The notes under the pieces are model-generated. The model searched no databases. It saw only the letters and a program-made list of their open reading frames with translations, and was not told the DNA's origin. Shown here in pieces: positions 41,120 to 51,894 of a stretch of DNA of 64,000 nt. Origin of the DNA: Marinomonas sp. CT5 (GTDB taxonomy: Bacteria; Pseudomonadota; Gammaproteobacteria; Pseudomonadales; Marinomonadaceae); the NCBI RefSeq assembly GCF_018336975.1, contig NZ_CP025572.1, positions 4,415,294 through 4,479,293 on the forward strand, written 5' to 3'. The translations under genes were made by a program, and so were the position numbers. How positions within the stretch are numbered: the first letter of the stretch is position 1; each line of letters begins with the position of its first letter.

Positions 41120-42451
41120 TTAGCGCATTAGGCCATTCGGACCATAACCAGTCAGATTAGACTTCTTCATTAATGATTCGTATTGCTGACTCATCAAATG
41201 ACTTTGCACTTGCGACATAAAGTCCATGACAACGACCACTACGATTAACATAGAAGTACCGCCAAAGTAGAATGGAACATTCCACGCAACAACAAAGAAT
41301 TGAGGCATCAGAGACACTAAAGTGATGTATAAAGCACCAAATAATGTCAAACGAGTCATTACACCATCAATATATCGAGCTGTATGATCACCAGGACGAA
41401 TACCCGGCAAGAAAGCACCGGATTTTTTCAAGTTATCTGCTACATCTTTAGGATTAAACACTAGCGCCGTGTAGAAAAAGCAAAAGAAAACGATTGCGAT
41501 CGCAAACAACAACACATAAAGCGGTTGTCCAGGAGCTAGAGCCAAAGAGATATTTTGCAACCATTCCATTCCCTCTCCTTGACCGAACCATTGGCCGATA
41601 GAGGCAGGAAACAAAAGGATACTTGAAGCAAATATAGGCGGAATTACACCTGCCATATTAACTTTAAGTGGCAAATGACTCTTTTGTGCAGCAAACACTT
41701 TTTTGCCCTGTTGTCGCTTAGCATAATTAACCGTAATACGACGCTGCCCACGTTCAATAAAAACAACGAACGCAATAGTCGCAATAGCTAATATACCAAT
41801 TAATAACAGAGCTAAAATATTAATATCACCTTGACGAGCCGACTCAAATGAGCGACCTAAAGCAGATGGAAGGCCAGCAACAATACCAGCAAAGATCAGA
41901 ATGGAAATACCATTACCGATACCTTTTTCAGTAACTTGCTCACCCAACCACATCAAGAAAACAGTACCAGCAACAAGGGTAACAACAGCAACAGCATAGA
42001 ACTCTATACCACTACTGAAAGAGATACCTTGACTCGCCAAACCGACTGCCATACTAGCAGACTGAACTAAGGCAAGAAGAACAGTACCGTAACGAGTGTA
42101 TTGAGTAATCTTACGACGACCCGCTTCACCCTCTTTCTTCAACTGCTCTAGCTGCGGACTCACAACCGTCAATAACTGCATGATAATAGAGGCAGAAATA
42201 TAGGGCAAAATCCCAAGCGCAAAAATACTCATGCGCTCAAGCGCGCCCCCTGAGAATACGTTAAATAAACTCAGAATAGTGCCTTCATTTTGATCAAACA
42301 AAGCAGACAATCTGTCAGGATTTATGCCTGGAACAGGAATGTGTGCACCGATTCGGTATACAATAATTGCTAGAAACACAAAACGAATACGAGACCAAAG
42401 CTCGCTTAATCCGTTCTGCATACCAGCAGGTAGTGAGCCACGCTTTGCCAT
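41120..42451 (-). CDS. secY: Preprotein translocase channel SecY
   Basis: A 443-aa SecY, the ten-helix core of the Sec channel in the inner membrane. It begins [40 protein letters not shown] is helix 2, [17 protein letters not shown] the region after it, and [20 protein letters not shown] follows the cytoplasmic loop that contacts SecA. It is directly adjacent to rplO (0 nt gap) in the spc operon. Confidence 0.99.
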   Translation of the reverse strand: MAKRGSLPAGMQNGLSELWSRIRFVFLAIIVYRIGAHIPVPGINPDRLSALFDQNEGTILSLFNVFSGGALERMSIFALGILPYISASIIMQLLTVVSPQLEQLKKEGEAGRRKITQYTRYGTVLLALVQSASMAVGLASQGISFSSGIEFYAVAVVTLVAGTVFLMWLGEQVTEKGIGNGISILIFAGIVAGLPSALGRSFESARQGDINILALLLIGILAIATIAFVVFIERGQRRITVNYAKRQQGKKVFAAQKSHLPLKVNMAGVIPPIFASSILLFPASIGQWFGQGEGMEWLQNISLALAPGQPLYVLLFAIAIVFFCFFYTALVFNPKDVADNLKKSGAFLPGIRPGDHTARYIDGVMTRLTLFGALYITLVSLMPQFFVVAWNVPFYFGGTSMLIVVVVVMDFMSQVQSHLMSQQYESLMKKSNLTGYGPNGLMR

Positions 42452-42886
42452 TTATTCCTCGACTTTTCCGCCAGCTGCTTCAATAGCGGCACGAGCACCT
42501 TTAGTCACTTTAAGACCACGAACAGTAACAGCTTTGTCGATTGAACCTGACAAGATTACACGTGCAGTTTTAATTTGATGACCTAGAATGTCGGCGCCTT
42601 TAAGAGCAGCCAAATCTACAACTTCAGCATTTACAGCAGCAAGCTCGTTTAAACGAACCTCAGCAACATACTTTGCCTGACGTGAAGTAAAACCGAATTT
42701 TGGCAGACGACGCTGCAAAGGCATTTGACCGCCTTCAAAACCAGGTTTTACTGAACCACCAGAGCGAGACTTAAGACCTTTATGGCCACGTCCGCCGGTT
42801 TTGCCCAAGCCGCTACCAATGCCGCGACCAACACGTTTAGGAGCATGTTTGCTACCTTCGCCAGGACGAAGTGTATTTAAGAACAT
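42452..42886 (-). CDS. rplO: 50S ribosomal protein L15
   Basis: A 144-aa L15. It begins [20 protein letters not shown] and has the glycine-rich extension [38 protein letters not shown] and the C-terminal [12 protein letters not shown] also match. It lies one base after rpmD and ends directly at secY. Confidence 0.99.
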   Translation of the reverse strand: MFLNTLRPGEGSKHAPKRVGRGIGSGLGKTGGRGHKGLKSRSGGSVKPGFEGGQMPLQRRLPKFGFTSRQAKYVAEVRLNELAAVNAEVVDLAALKGADILGHQIKTARVILSGSIDKAVTVRGLKVTKGARAAIEAAGGKVEE

Positions 42887-42887
42887 G

Positions 42888-43073
42888 TTATTCTCCTACC
42901 ACTTTAACCATATAATAAACTTTATTAACCATACCACGTACAGAAGGAGTATCTTCCAACTCACGTGTTTGGCCAACTTTACGCAAACCCAAGCCTTTAA
43001 CAGTTTCACGGTGCTTTGGAAGACGACCGATCGGGCTGCGGGTTAGTTGAACTGTGATGGTATTATTCGCCAT
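42888..43073 (-). CDS. rpmD: 50S ribosomal protein L30
   Basis: A 61-aa L30: [20 protein letters not shown] then [20 protein letters not shown] is the conserved core. It lies between rpsE (6 nt) and rplO (1 nt) in the spc operon. Confidence 0.98.
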   Translation of the reverse strand: MANNTITVQLTRSPIGRLPKHRETVKGLGLRKVGQTRELEDTPSVRGMVNKVYYMVKVVGE

Positions 43074-43079
43074 GACACA

Positions 43080-43580
43080 TTACCCCAAAATTTGATCGAC
43101 TGACTTACCGCGTTTAGCCGCGATTTGTTCAGGTGCTTTCATATCCTGCAAACCTTTAATTGTAGCGCGAACTACGTTTACTGGGTTTGTAGAACCGTAA
43201 CATTTAGCCAAAACGTTGTGCACGCCAGCGATTTCAAGAACCGCACGCATTGCACCACCGGCGATGATACCGGTACCTTGAGACGCAGGCTGCATGTAAA
43301 CTTTAGACGCGCCATGGTTAGCTTTAACAGGATACTGAAGAGTATCGCCATCTAGCTTAACAGAAACCATATTACGACGAGCTTGTTCCATTGCTTTTTG
43401 AATCGCTTGAGGAACTTCGCGTGCTTTACCACGACCAAAGCCAACTTTACCATTACCATCACCAACGACTGTCAAAGCAGTGAAAGAGAAGATACGACCA
43501 CCCTTCACAACTTTAGCAACGCGGTTTACTTGAACTAGCTTCTCTTGGAGGTCGCTAGTTTGTTGATCATTAACTGCCAT
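43080..43580 (-). CDS. rpsE: 30S ribosomal protein S5
   Basis: A 166-aa S5, involved in decoding fidelity. [20 protein letters not shown] is the N-terminal double-stranded-RNA-binding-like domain. [20 protein letters not shown] and [20 protein letters not shown] follow. No insertion or change is visible at the usual spectinomycin-resistance loop (VVKGGR). Located between rplR and rpmD. Confidence 0.99.
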   Translation of the reverse strand: MAVNDQQTSDLQEKLVQVNRVAKVVKGGRIFSFTALTVVGDGNGKVGFGRGKAREVPQAIQKAMEQARRNMVSVKLDGDTLQYPVKANHGASKVYMQPASQGTGIIAGGAMRAVLEIAGVHNVLAKCYGSTNPVNVVRATIKGLQDMKAPEQIAAKRGKSVDQILG

Positions 43581-43590
43581 TTGCTACCCC

Positions 43591-43941
43591 TTAGAACTCT
43601 AGACCGGCTTCACGTGCAGCGTCAGCAAGAACTTGAACGCGGCCATGGTATTTGAAGCCAGAACGGTCGAAAGCGACCGAAGTGACACCTGCTTCTTTAG
43701 CGCGTGCAGCAATTAAAGTACCGACTTCTTTAGCCGCTGCTTTATTGCCTGTCGCTGTGCCACGAAGAGCTTCTTCAAGGGTGGAAGCACTAGCTAGTAC
43801 TTTACTACCACAAGGAGAAATCACTTGAGCATACATATGGCGTGGTGTGCGATGTACAGTAAGACGATTCGCACCTAAGTCACGAATATGCAAACGAGCA
43901 CGACGTGCACGACGAATTCGAGATTGTTTTTTAGTGTTCAT
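43591..43941 (-). CDS. rplR: 50S ribosomal protein L18
   Basis: A 116-aa L18, which brings 5S rRNA into the large subunit with L5. It has [37 protein letters not shown] and the C-terminal [20 protein letters not shown]. 10 nt before rpsE. Confidence 0.99.
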   Translation of the reverse strand: MNTKKQSRIRRARRARLHIRDLGANRLTVHRTPRHMYAQVISPCGSKVLASASTLEEALRGTATGNKAAAKEVGTLIAARAKEAGVTSVAFDRSGFKYHGRVQVLADAAREAGLEF

Positions 43942-43951
43942 GAATGCCTAC

Positions 43952-44485
43952 CTACTTCTTCTTAGCTTCTTTACGACGAATTACTTCGTCAGAATAGCGA
44001 ACACCTTTGCCTTTGTATGGCTCTGGTGGACGGAAACCGCGAACTTCTGCAGCAACTTGACCAACGGCTTGTTTATCAATACCGCGAATCACAATTTCTG
44101 TTTGAGAAGCACATTCAGCTGTTACGCCTTCAGGTAATTCGTAATCTACTGGATGAGAAAAACCCAGAGACAGGTTAAGCACATTGCCTTTAAGCGCAGC
44201 ACGGTAACCAACACCTTGAAGAAACAAACGTTTCTCAAAACCCTGACTAACACCAACGACCATGTTGTTAACCAAAGCACGAGTTGTACCAGCTAAGGCA
44301 CGGCTTTGCTTAGCACCGTCGCGCGCAGCGAAGGTGATAACATTTTCTTCTTTAGACACTTGTACGCTTGTGTGAATATTAAACTCTAAAGAACCTTTAC
44401 CGCCTTTTACAACAACAGTTTGGCCATTTAGAGTCAAATCTACACCACTAGGAAGCGTCACGGGACTATTAGCAACTCGAGACAT
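43952..44485 (-). CDS. rplF: 50S ribosomal protein L6
   Basis: A 177-aa L6 near the factor-binding site. It starts [20 protein letters not shown]. Both repeats of the L6 fold are visible, the second with [20 protein letters not shown] and [20 protein letters not shown]. It ends [20 protein letters not shown]. 10 nt before rplR. Confidence 0.99.
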   Translation of the reverse strand: MSRVANSPVTLPSGVDLTLNGQTVVVKGGKGSLEFNIHTSVQVSKEENVITFAARDGAKQSRALAGTTRALVNNMVVGVSQGFEKRLFLQGVGYRAALKGNVLNLSLGFSHPVDYELPEGVTAECASQTEIVIRGIDKQAVGQVAAEVRGFRPPEPYKGKGVRYSDEVIRRKEAKKK

Positions 44486-44493
44486 ACTAACTC

Positions 44494-44886
44494 CTAGAAT
44501 ACTGTGCAGATTACTTCGCCACCGATACCAGCAGCGCGAGCTGCACGGTCTGTCATCACACCTTTAGAGGTTGAGATGATTGCAACACCAAGGCCTGCTT
44601 CTACTTTAGGTAATGCAGTAGTTCCTTTGTATTGACGCAAACTTGGACGAGATGCGCGTTTAATTTGTTCGATAACTGGCTTACCTTCGTAGTATTTCAA
44701 CTCGATAGTAAGCGTCGGTTTAACTGCGTCATCCACGGAAAAGTCACCAACGTAACCTTCTTCGCGTAAAACAGCAGCAATTGATGACTTCATTTTTGAT
44801 GAAGGCATGCTCACAGAGGTCTTTGCAGCCATCTGTGCATTACGAATACGAGTGAACATATCCGCAAGGGTATCTTGCATACTCAT
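44494..44886 (-). CDS. rpsH: 30S ribosomal protein S8
   Basis: A 130-aa S8, a primary binder of the 16S central domain and in E. coli the translational repressor of the spc operon. It starts [40 protein letters not shown] and the C-terminal [20 protein letters not shown] follow. The gap to the upstream rpsN is 129 nt, longer than other spacings in the operon. Confidence 0.99.
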   Translation of the reverse strand: MSMQDTLADMFTRIRNAQMAAKTSVSMPSSKMKSSIAAVLREEGYVGDFSVDDAVKPTLTIELKYYEGKPVIEQIKRASRPSLRQYKGTTALPKVEAGLGVAIISTSKGVMTDRAARAAGIGGEVICTVF

Positions 44887-45015
44887 TTAAGAGCTCCTAA
44901 TTTAAAAACCATTGTGCAGCAAATAGAGCTCGCGCATAGTACACAGCAGCGAGCAGAATGTCTAGCATTTAGACACTCCACTCACTGCCATGTATTATGA
45001 TCGCGCTCTACTTGC

Positions 45016-45321
45016 TTACCAACTAGCTTTCTTCAAGCCTGGTACGTCACCACGCATTGCCGCTTCACGCAGCTTAATGCGAGACAGACCGAAACGACGA
45101 TAAACACCGTGTGGACGACCTGTGATTTGGCAACGATTACGCTGACGAGAAGAAGATGAATCGCGTGGAAGCGCTTGCAATTTAAGCGTCGCTTCCCACT
45201 TTTCATCGTCCGATGCATTAACGTCGCTAATGATCGCTTTTAGAGCAGCACGCTTTTCAGCATACTTTGCTACTAATTTGGTACGTTTTGCTTCGCGCTG
45301 AATCATTGATATTTTAGCCAT
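45016..45321 (-). CDS. rpsN: 30S ribosomal protein S14 (zinc-free form)
   Basis: A 101-aa S14 of the long, cysteine-free type: [20 protein letters not shown], then [20 protein letters not shown] and [19 protein letters not shown]. It lies between rplE (12 nt) and rpsH (129 nt). Confidence 0.99.
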   Translation of the reverse strand: MAKISMIQREAKRTKLVAKYAEKRAALKAIISDVNASDDEKWEATLKLQALPRDSSSSRQRNRCQITGRPHGVYRRFGLSRIKLREAAMRGDVPGLKKASW

Positions 45322-45333
45322 GATTCCTACCTC

Positions 45334-45873
45334 TTATTTCTTGAAAGGGAAACTAAAGGCGGCTAACAAAGCACGACCTTCTTCGTCGGTACGAGCAGTC
45401 GTAGTAATGGTAATATCCATACCACGTACACGATCTACTTTATCGTACTCGATTTCAGGGAAGATGATTTGCTCTTTAACACCCATACTGTAATTACCAC
45501 GACCATCGAAAGACTTTGGATTAAGTCCACGAAAGTCACGAATACGAGGAATAGCAACATCAACCAAACGGTCAAAGAAATCCCACATACGCTCGCCACG
45601 TAGAGTCACTTTACAACCGATCGGATAACCGTCACGGATTTTAAAGCCTGCTACAGATTTACGAGCCTTAGTTACAACAACTTTTTGGCCGCTAAGTGCT
45701 TCAAGATCATTTACCGCATGTTCAAGAAGTTTCTTGTCTGCGATAGCTTCACCAACACCCATATTTAATGTGATTTTAGTGATTTTCGGCACTTCCATCA
45801 CGTTTTTGTAACTAAACTCTTCTGTAAGTTTTGCTACAACTTGATCTTTATAAACTTGCTTAAGTCTCGCCAT
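45334..45873 (-). CDS. rplE: 50S ribosomal protein L5
   Basis: A 179-aa L5, a 5S rRNA-binding protein of the central protuberance. [40 protein letters not shown] and [20 protein letters not shown] are all conserved. 17 nt after rplX. Confidence 0.99.
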   Translation of the reverse strand: MARLKQVYKDQVVAKLTEEFSYKNVMEVPKITKITLNMGVGEAIADKKLLEHAVNDLEALSGQKVVVTKARKSVAGFKIRDGYPIGCKVTLRGERMWDFFDRLVDVAIPRIRDFRGLNPKSFDGRGNYSMGVKEQIIFPEIEYDKVDRVRGMDITITTTARTDEEGRALLAAFSFPFKK

Positions 45874-45890
45874 GGCTATAATTCTCGCTC

Positions 45891-46208
45891 TTAGGCGTCG
45901 ATCGCTTCACTATTTGATTTAAAGATTCGTACTTTTGTACCATCTTCGTTCAATTTAAAGCCGACGCGATCCGCTTTACCTGTAGCACTGTTAAAAATGG
46001 CTACATTGGAAACCTGAATAGGTGCTTCTTGTTCAACGATACCACCAGTTGACCCCTTCATAGGGTTTGGCTTCTCATGTTTCTTAACAGTATTAATGCC
46101 AGAAACTAGAACACGATTTTCGTCTACTACCTTAACAACCTTACCGCGCTTACCTTTGTCTTTACCAGCAATCACGATAACTTCGTCGTTACGTTTGATC
46201 TTACGCAT
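45891..46208 (-). CDS. rplX: 50S ribosomal protein L24
   Basis: A 105-aa L24, an assembly-initiating protein with a KOW motif ([20 protein letters not shown]). [20 protein letters not shown] and the C-terminal [18 protein letters not shown] also fit. 17 nt after rplN and 17 nt before rplE. Confidence 0.99.
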   Translation of the reverse strand: MRKIKRNDEVIVIAGKDKGKRGKVVKVVDENRVLVSGINTVKKHEKPNPMKGSTGGIVEQEAPIQVSNVAIFNSATGKADRVGFKLNEDGTKVRIFKSNSEAIDA

Positions 46209-46225
46209 AATGTCCCCTCTCCCTC

Positions 46226-46594
46226 TTACAGCACTTCAGGTGCAAGAGAAACAATTTTCATGAATTGCTCAGTACGCAACTCACGTGTTACAGGGCCAAA
46301 GATACGAGTACCAATAGGCTGTCCTGAAGCATTCAATAGAACCGCTGAGTTTACATCAAAACGAATCACTGAACCATCAGAACGACGAACACCTTTCTTA
46401 GTTCTAACGACTACAGCGTTTAGAACCTGCCCTTTTTTAACACGACCACGAGGGATCGCTTCTTTCACTGTGACCTTAATAATGTCACCGATAGCAGCAT
46501 AACGACGATGTGAGCCACCCAGTACTTTAATACACTGAACACGCTTTGCGCCGCTGTTATCTGCAACATCAAGCATCGATTCCGTTTGAATCAT
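46226..46594 (-). CDS. rplN: 50S ribosomal protein L14
   Basis: A 122-aa L14 (the usual length), a component of bridge B8. [40 protein letters not shown] and [20 protein letters not shown] are diagnostic. It starts the spc operon, 51 nt after rpsQ. Confidence 0.99.
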   Translation of the reverse strand: MIQTESMLDVADNSGAKRVQCIKVLGGSHRRYAAIGDIIKVTVKEAIPRGRVKKGQVLNAVVVRTKKGVRRSDGSVIRFDVNSAVLLNASGQPIGTRIFGPVTRELRTEQFMKIVSLAPEVL

Positions 46595-46645
46595 TACTGC
46601 TCTCCAATCAAATTAGATAACAAGTCTCACGAAGGAAGGAGCAGC

Positions 46646-46906
46646 TTATACAGCTGCTGCTTTCTCAACAACTTGAACCAGATTCCAAGTCTTAGACTTA
46701 GAGTAAGGGCGTGTTTCAACGACCTTAACTGTATCACCGATCTGGCACTCATTATTTTCATCATGAGCGTGTAGTTTAGTTGAACGACGTACAAACTTAC
46801 CGTATAGAGGGTGTTTTTCTGTACGCTCAACTAGTACTGTGATGGTTTTATCCATCTTGTCGCTTACTACCTTACCAGTAGCTGTACGCGCTTTTGTTTC
46901 TGCCAT
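46646..46906 (-). CDS. rpsQ: 30S ribosomal protein S17
   Basis: An 86-aa S17 with an OB fold: [40 protein letters not shown] and the C-terminal [18 protein letters not shown]. It is the last gene of the S10 operon, 1 nt after rpmC. Confidence 0.99.
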   Translation of the reverse strand: MAETKARTATGKVVSDKMDKTITVLVERTEKHPLYGKFVRRSTKLHAHDENNECQIGDTVKVVETRPYSKSKTWNLVQVVEKAAAV

Positions 46907-46907
46907 C

Positions 46908-47099
46908 TTAGTTACCTGCCTTATCGTTTAGCACGGTTTTAACACGTGCGATATTGCGGCGAACTTGCGAGAGCAAATGAGTTTGCGCTAACTGACCTGT
47001 GGCTTTCTGCATACGCAGAGTAAATTGCTCACGTAGCAGTTCAATCAAGGTCGCTTGTAGCTCAGCTACAGACTTTTCTTGCAGTTCTTTTGCTTTCAT
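46908..47099 (-). CDS. rpmC: 50S ribosomal protein L29
   Basis: A 63-aa helical L29 of the exit-tunnel rim: [20 protein letters not shown] then [20 protein letters not shown]. It is directly adjacent to rplP (its start at 47099, rplP stop at 47100). Confidence 0.99.
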   Translation of the reverse strand: MKAKELQEKSVAELQATLIELLREQFTLRMQKATGQLAQTHLLSQVRRNIARVKTVLNDKAGN

Positions 47100-47513
47100 C
47101 TACATCACCGTACGCGTTACGAAAGTTGTGGACAGAGGAAGCTTAGCAGCAGCTAGCGAAAATGCTTCGCGTGCTAGCTGTTCTGAAACGCCCTCAACTT
47201 CATAAAGCATTTTTCCAGGTTGAATCTGAGCAACCCAGTATTCTACGCTACCCTTACCTTTACCCTGACGAACCTCAAGAGGCTTCTGAGTAATCGGCTT
47301 ATCAGGGAATACACGAATCCAGATTTTACCACCACGTTTAATGTGACGAGTCATAGCTCGACGCGCCGCTTCAATTTGACGTGCAGTAAGACGACCACGT
47401 TCAGTGGACTTCAATCCAAATTCACCAAAGCTAACTTGGTTTCCGCGAAGAGCAAGACCGCGGTTACGGCCTTTCTGCATCTTACGGAACTTAGTACGTT
47501 TCGGTTGTAACAT
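47100..47513 (-). CDS. rplP: 50S ribosomal protein L16
   Basis: A 137-aa L16 near the peptidyl-transferase centre. It starts [40 protein letters not shown] and [20 protein letters not shown] are conserved. 10 nt after rpsC. Confidence 0.99.
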   Translation of the reverse strand: MLQPKRTKFRKMQKGRNRGLALRGNQVSFGEFGLKSTERGRLTARQIEAARRAMTRHIKRGGKIWIRVFPDKPITQKPLEVRQGKGKGSVEYWVAQIQPGKMLYEVEGVSEQLAREAFSLAAAKLPLSTTFVTRTVM

Positions 47514-47523
47514 GACTTACCCC

Positions 47524-48204
47524 CTACTTAGACTTCTTCTTTTGTGCGCCTTTATCAGCACGCACTTGTTCAATACCGCCCAAGATTTCGCCTTTGAAGA
47601 TCCACACTTTGACACCGATAATGCCGTAAGTTGTAGCTGCTTCATAAGTAGCGTAGTCAATGTCAGCGCGTAGAGTGTGTAGAGGCACACGGCCTTCACG
47701 GTACCACTCAGCACGTGCAATTTCTGCACCGCCTAAACGACCACTTACCTGAACCTTGATACCTTTCGCGCCTGCACGCATAGCATTTTGTACTGCGCGC
47801 TTCATAGCACGACGGAACATAACACGACGCTCAAGTTGGCTAGCAATATTCTGCGCAACCAATTTCGCATCCATTTCAGGCTTACGAATTTCTTCGATGT
47901 TGATGTGAACAGGTACGCCCATCATCTCAGAAACTGCATTTCGTAGTTTCTCAACATCTTCACCTTTTTTACCAATCACAATACCCGGACGAGCAGTGTG
48001 AATTGTAATACGGGCTGTTTGAGCAGGACGCTGAATCTCGATACGAGAAACAGAAGCCTGAACCAATTTTTTCTCCAAGAACTTACGAACCTGAAGATCA
48101 TTTAATAATAGCTTAGAGTAGTTTTGATTATTCGCATACCAAGTAGAAGTATGATCTTTAACTATCCCTAGGCGTATACCAGTTGGATGAACCTTCTGAC
48201 CCAT
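47524..48204 (-). CDS. rpsC: 30S ribosomal protein S3
   Basis: A 226-aa S3 at the mRNA entry site. It starts [20 protein letters not shown]. The KH domain contains [20 protein letters not shown], and the C-terminal domain [20 protein letters not shown]. 14 nt after rplV. Confidence 0.99.
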   Translation of the reverse strand: MGQKVHPTGIRLGIVKDHTSTWYANNQNYSKLLLNDLQVRKFLEKKLVQASVSRIEIQRPAQTARITIHTARPGIVIGKKGEDVEKLRNAVSEMMGVPVHINIEEIRKPEMDAKLVAQNIASQLERRVMFRRAMKRAVQNAMRAGAKGIKVQVSGRLGGAEIARAEWYREGRVPLHTLRADIDYATYEAATTYGIIGVKVWIFKGEILGGIEQVRADKGAQKKKSK

Positions 48205-48218
48205 TGGGTTTCTCCTAA

Positions 48219-48551
48219 TTAGTCAGCGACTTTAACTGTAATATGGCAACCGCGTTTTAGAATACGGTCAGCACGGCCTTTGGCACGTGGCATAATACGT
48301 TTCAGAGTCATAGCCTCATCAACGTAAGCCGTAGACACTCGCAAGTCATCTACATCAGCACCTTCGTTATGCTCAGCGTTAGCAATAGCAGACTCCAGTA
48401 CTTTCTTGACAATTACTGCCGCCTTTTTAGGACTGAACGTTAAAATGTTCAGTGCTTCGCTAACAGATTTGCCGCGGATTTGATCTACAACCAAACGGGC
48501 CTTCTGCGCTGAGAGGCGAGCACCCTTCAATGAAGCGCTTACTTCACTCAT
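48219..48551 (-). CDS. rplV: 50S ribosomal protein L22
   Basis: A 110-aa L22 lining the exit tunnel. [40 protein letters not shown] and the C-terminal hairpin [20 protein letters not shown] are standard. 14 nt after rpsS. No deletion in the macrolide-linked loop is visible. Confidence 0.99.
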   Translation of the reverse strand: MSEVSASLKGARLSAQKARLVVDQIRGKSVSEALNILTFSPKKAAVIVKKVLESAIANAEHNEGADVDDLRVSTAYVDEAMTLKRIMPRAKGRADRILKRGCHITVKVAD

Positions 48552-48565
48552 GTTAATACCCCTTA

Positions 48566-48841
48566 TTACCGTTTGGCTTTCTTGTCCGCAGCATGACCAC
48601 GATATGTACGGGTCGGAGCGAACTCACCCAATTTATGACCGACCATATCTTCAGTTACTAGAACTGGAACATGCTGGCGACCATTATGGACAGCGATAGT
48701 CAACCCTACAAAATCAGGGAAGATAGTAGAACGGCGTGACCAAGTTTTAATTGGACGACGATCATTTTTCTCTACCGCAGCCTCTACCTTTTTCAACAAA
48801 TGAAGGTCGATAAAAGGACCTTTTTTTAGTGAACGTGGCAC
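48566..48841 (-). CDS. rpsS: 30S ribosomal protein S19
   Basis: A 91-aa S19 of the small-subunit head. It starts [40 protein letters not shown] and [20 protein letters not shown] follow. 15 nt after rplB. Confidence 0.99.
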   Translation of the reverse strand: MPRSLKKGPFIDLHLLKKVEAAVEKNDRRPIKTWSRRSTIFPDFVGLTIAVHNGRQHVPVLVTEDMVGHKLGEFAPTRTYRGHAADKKAKR

Positions 48842-48856
48842 AGTCGTTTCCTCTTA

Positions 48857-49681
48857 TTACTTAGTACGGCGACGTACAATAAGTTTATCAGTACGCTTGT
48901 TGCTGCGCGTTTTGTAACCTTTAGTAGGCACACCCCATGGTGTAACTGGGTGACGACCACCTTTGCTACGACCTTCACCACCACCATGTGGGTGATCAAC
49001 TGGGTTCATCGCCGCACCGCGAACGGTAGGACGAACACCACGCCAACGCGTAGCACCAGCTTTACCAAGAACTCGTAAGCTATGCTCAGAGTTTGATACT
49101 TCACCTAAAGTAGCGCGACATTCTGTCAATACTTTACGCATTTCACCTGAACGTAGGCGAAGGGTAACGTAACGACCTTCACGAGCAACTAGCTGAGCAG
49201 AAGCACCAGCGGAACGTGCAACTTGTGCACCTTTACCTGGCTTAAGCTCGACACAGTGTACGGTACTACCAACTGGGATATTTTGCAGAGGCAAAGTATT
49301 ACCCGCTTTGATAGGCGCATCTGCACCACTAAAAACAACATTGCCAGCGACCATACCTTTGGAAGCGATAATGTAACGACGCTCACCATCAGCATATTTA
49401 ATCAATGCAATATTTGCAGAACGGTTTGGATCATATTCCAAACGCTCAACTACCGCTGGAATCCCATCTTTATTGCGACGGAAATCAACCATACGGTAAT
49501 GCTGCTTATGACCACCACCTACGTGACGCGTAGTGATGCGTCCGTTATTGTTACGTCCACCTGATTTGCTTTTTTTGTCTAGCAAAGGTGCATATGGTGC
49601 GCCTTTGTGCAAATCGTTGTTGGTAACTTTAACAACGTGACGACGGCCTGCAGACGTTGGCTTACTTTTAACAACAGCCAT
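48857..49681 (-). CDS. rplB: 50S ribosomal protein L2
   Basis: A 274-aa L2, needed for subunit association and peptidyl transfer. [20 protein letters not shown], a central SH3-like domain and the C-terminal [20 protein letters not shown] with its functional His are present. 14 nt after rplW. Confidence 0.99.
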   Translation of the reverse strand: MAVVKSKPTSAGRRHVVKVTNNDLHKGAPYAPLLDKKSKSGGRNNNGRITTRHVGGGHKQHYRMVDFRRNKDGIPAVVERLEYDPNRSANIALIKYADGERRYIIASKGMVAGNVVFSGADAPIKAGNTLPLQNIPVGSTVHCVELKPGKGAQVARSAGASAQLVAREGRYVTLRLRSGEMRKVLTECRATLGEVSNSEHSLRVLGKAGATRWRGVRPTVRGAAMNPVDHPHGGGEGRSKGGRHPVTPWGVPTKGYKTRSNKRTDKLIVRRRTK

Positions 49682-49695
49682 TGACCTATCTCCCC

Positions 49696-49992
49696 TTATT
49701 CAGCGACCATGAAATCAATGTCTTGGCCTTCTGCCAAACGAACGTACGCTTTTTTCACGTCATTACGCTTGCCTAGACCACGAACTGTGCGCTTTGTTTT
49801 ACCTTTTTGGTTCAACGTACGAACAGACTCAACTTTGACTTCAAAAAGCGCTTCGATAGCTTGTTTGATTTCAGGTTTCGTTGCATCACCAGTTACACGA
49901 AAAACATACTGACCGTTGCCTTCAGCTACGATCGTTGCTTTTTCGGAAATGTGTGGACCCAACAGAACTTTATAAATACGTTCGCCGATCAT
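49696..49992 (-). CDS. rplW: 50S ribosomal protein L23
   Basis: A 98-aa L23, the docking site for trigger factor and SRP at the tunnel exit. [40 protein letters not shown] and [19 protein letters not shown] are conserved. The start overlaps the rplD stop by 4 nt. Confidence 0.99.
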   Translation of the reverse strand: MIGERIYKVLLGPHISEKATIVAEGNGQYVFRVTGDATKPEIKQAIEALFEVKVESVRTLNQKGKTKRTVRGLGKRNDVKKAYVRLAEGQDIDFMVAE

Positions 49993-50594
49993 GCTAGTGC
50001 CTCCTCAACTTGTTTCAGAGCACCAACTGTCACCAACACTTTGTCGTAAGCAATCAAGCTAACAGGGTCGATAGACGCTGCATCACGTACATCTACGTTA
50101 GGAATGTTGCGAGCCGCTAAGAATAAATTGTCATCCAACTGATCGGAAACAATCAAAGCGTTCTCAATATTCAATTCTGTCATTTTTGCTATAAAGAGCT
50201 TAGTTTTTGGAGCTTCCAATTTAAGATCTTCAACAACAACAAGACGGTCTTGACGTACAAGCTCAGACCAGATGGTGCGCATTGCTGCACGGTACATCTT
50301 CTTGTTCACTTTCTGAGAGTGATCTTGTGGCTTGGCAGCGAAAGTCACACCACCGGAGCGCCATAAAGGGCTACGGATAGTACCTGCGCGTGCACGACCA
50401 GAACCTTTCTGTTTCCAAGGTTTGCGTCCACCACCTGCTACTTCAGAGCGTGTTTTCTGTGCACGTGAGCCTTGACGAGCGCCAGCCAAGTAAGATGTAA
50501 CTACTTGGTGAACCAACGCTTCGTTGTATTCACGAGCAAAGGCTACATCAGAAACTTCTACCGTTCCTTCCGCGCCTGTTAGATTCAAGTTCAT
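49989..50594 (-). CDS. rplD: 50S ribosomal protein L4
   Basis: A 201-aa L4, a tunnel-constriction protein and in E. coli the autoregulator of the S10 operon. [20 protein letters not shown] and [20 protein letters not shown] form the tunnel loop. The C-terminal part with [20 protein letters not shown] is also standard. It overlaps rplW by 4 nt and lies 12 nt after rplC. Confidence 0.99.
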   Translation of the reverse strand: MNLNLTGAEGTVEVSDVAFAREYNEALVHQVVTSYLAGARQGSRAQKTRSEVAGGGRKPWKQKGSGRARAGTIRSPLWRSGGVTFAAKPQDHSQKVNKKMYRAAMRTIWSELVRQDRLVVVEDLKLEAPKTKLFIAKMTELNIENALIVSDQLDDNLFLAARNIPNVDVRDAASIDPVSLIAYDKVLVTVGALKQVEEALA

Positions 50595-50606
50595 TGTCTA
50601 CCCCTC

Positions 50607-51245
50607 TTAGCGAGCTTTAACAGCTGATTGAAGAATAACATCACCATTAACTGCACCAGGTACGGCACCTTTCACTAGGATAAGGTTACGCTCTGTGTCT
50701 ACACGAACCACTTCTAGTGATTGAGTAGTTACTTGTGCAGCACCCATATGGCCAGCCATCTTCTTGCCTTTCCAAACACGACCAGGTGTTTGACATTGGC
50801 CGATAGAACCAGGTGCACGGTGAGACAATGAGTTACCATGTGTAGCATCTTGCGTGCGGAAATTATGACGCTTGATGGCACCTTGAAACCCTTTACCCTT
50901 TGATTGACCAGTTACATCAACCATTTGGATAGATTCGAAATCAGCAACAGTTAGCTCATCACCAACATTGATTTCTTTTTCATCACCAGAAAGGCGGAAC
51001 TCCCACAAACCACGGCCTGCTTCAACATTCGCTTTTGCATAATGACCCGCAGCAGCTTTGTTAACGCGGCTCGAACGGCGAGAACCAACAGTGACTTGAA
51101 CAGCTTGATAGCCATCAGTTTCTGCTGTTTTCACCTGAGTAACGCGGTTCGGTTCAACCTCGATGACGGTTACTGGCACGGATACACCATCTTCATTAAA
51201 GATGCGCGTCATTCCGGCTTTGCGTCCGACTAATTGAATAGTCAT
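50607..51245 (-). CDS. rplC: 50S ribosomal protein L3
   Basis: A 212-aa L3, an early assembly protein. It starts [20 protein letters not shown]. The central extension has [20 protein letters not shown] and [20 protein letters not shown], where the Gln that PrmB methylates would lie. It follows rpsJ after an unusually long 130-nt gap. Confidence 0.99.
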   Translation of the reverse strand: MTIQLVGRKAGMTRIFNEDGVSVPVTVIEVEPNRVTQVKTAETDGYQAVQVTVGSRRSSRVNKAAAGHYAKANVEAGRGLWEFRLSGDEKEINVGDELTVADFESIQMVDVTGQSKGKGFQGAIKRHNFRTQDATHGNSLSHRAPGSIGQCQTPGRVWKGKKMAGHMGAAQVTTQSLEVVRVDTERNLILVKGAVPGAVNGDVILQSAVKAR

Positions 51246-51375
51246 TTTTTACCTCATTTGCCAGTTGTGTATGGGGCTATCACCCGCTACGGCTGACCAT
51301 TCCAGATCATTCCACTATTGTGCATAAGCCGACTGATAACCAGCCGGTTCTCGCACCCCAAACTTTGAACTAACA

Positions 51376-51687
51376 TTAGCCCAAAGAAATTTGTACTTCC
51401 ACGCCTGCCGCAAGGTCTAGCTTCATTAGAGCATCAACCGTTTTTTCAGTTGGCTCAACGATATCTAGAACACGTTTGTGTGTACGAATTTCATACTGAT
51501 CACGCGCATCTTTGTTTACGTGTGGAGAAATCAATACTGTATAACGCTCTTTGCGAGTAGGAAGTGGAATCGGTCCACGCACTTGCGCACCTGTACGTTT
51601 CGCTGTGTCCACAATTTCTTGTGTTGAAGCATCAATCAGACGATGATCAAATGCTTTCAGACGAATACGGATTTTTTGGCTTTGCAT
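51376..51687 (-). CDS. rpsJ: 30S ribosomal protein S10
   Basis: A 103-aa S10 (NusE), start at the ATG 51687 ([20 protein letters not shown]); a six-residue extension upstream is not expected in the family. [20 protein letters not shown] and the C-terminal [15 protein letters not shown] fit. It leads the S10 operon. The promoter at 51764-51792 gives a leader of about 70 nt, where L4-type control could act. Confidence 0.99.
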   Translation of the reverse strand: MQSQKIRIRLKAFDHRLIDASTQEIVDTAKRTGAQVRGPIPLPTRKERYTVLISPHVNKDARDQYEIRTHKRVLDIVEPTEKTVDALMKLDLAAGVEVQISLG

Positions 51688-51763
51688 TTCCAACTCCAAA
51701 TACAATGTTTTGATGACTTAACTGTACATTTATTAAGCCACAATCCTTTTTTAAGGACGGCGA

Positions 51764-51792
51764 ATATTAGCCATTCAAAAACTGGTTGTCAA
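51764..51792 (-). promoter_or_regulatory. Promoter of the S10 operon
   Basis: On the minus strand TTGACA (51792-51787) and TAATAT (51769-51764) are separated by exactly 17 bp, close to the sigma-70 consensus. It lies between the tuf terminator and rpsJ. Confidence 0.88.
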
Positions 51793-51830
51793 GTAACCAA
51801 CCCCCCGAACAGACAAATAAACCTCTAAAT

Positions 51831-51861
51831 AAAAAGGCCATCCGTTAGCGGATGGCCTTTT
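51831..51861 (-). terminator. Terminator behind tuf
   Basis: AAAAGGCCATCCG (51832-51844) and CGGATGGCCTTTT (51849-51861) form a 13-bp perfect stem with a 4-nt loop. On the minus strand it continues into T-rich sequence. It ends the fusA-tuf transcript. Confidence 0.93.
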
Positions 51862-51894
51862 CGTCAAATCATAATAAATAAATTTGATTATTTA

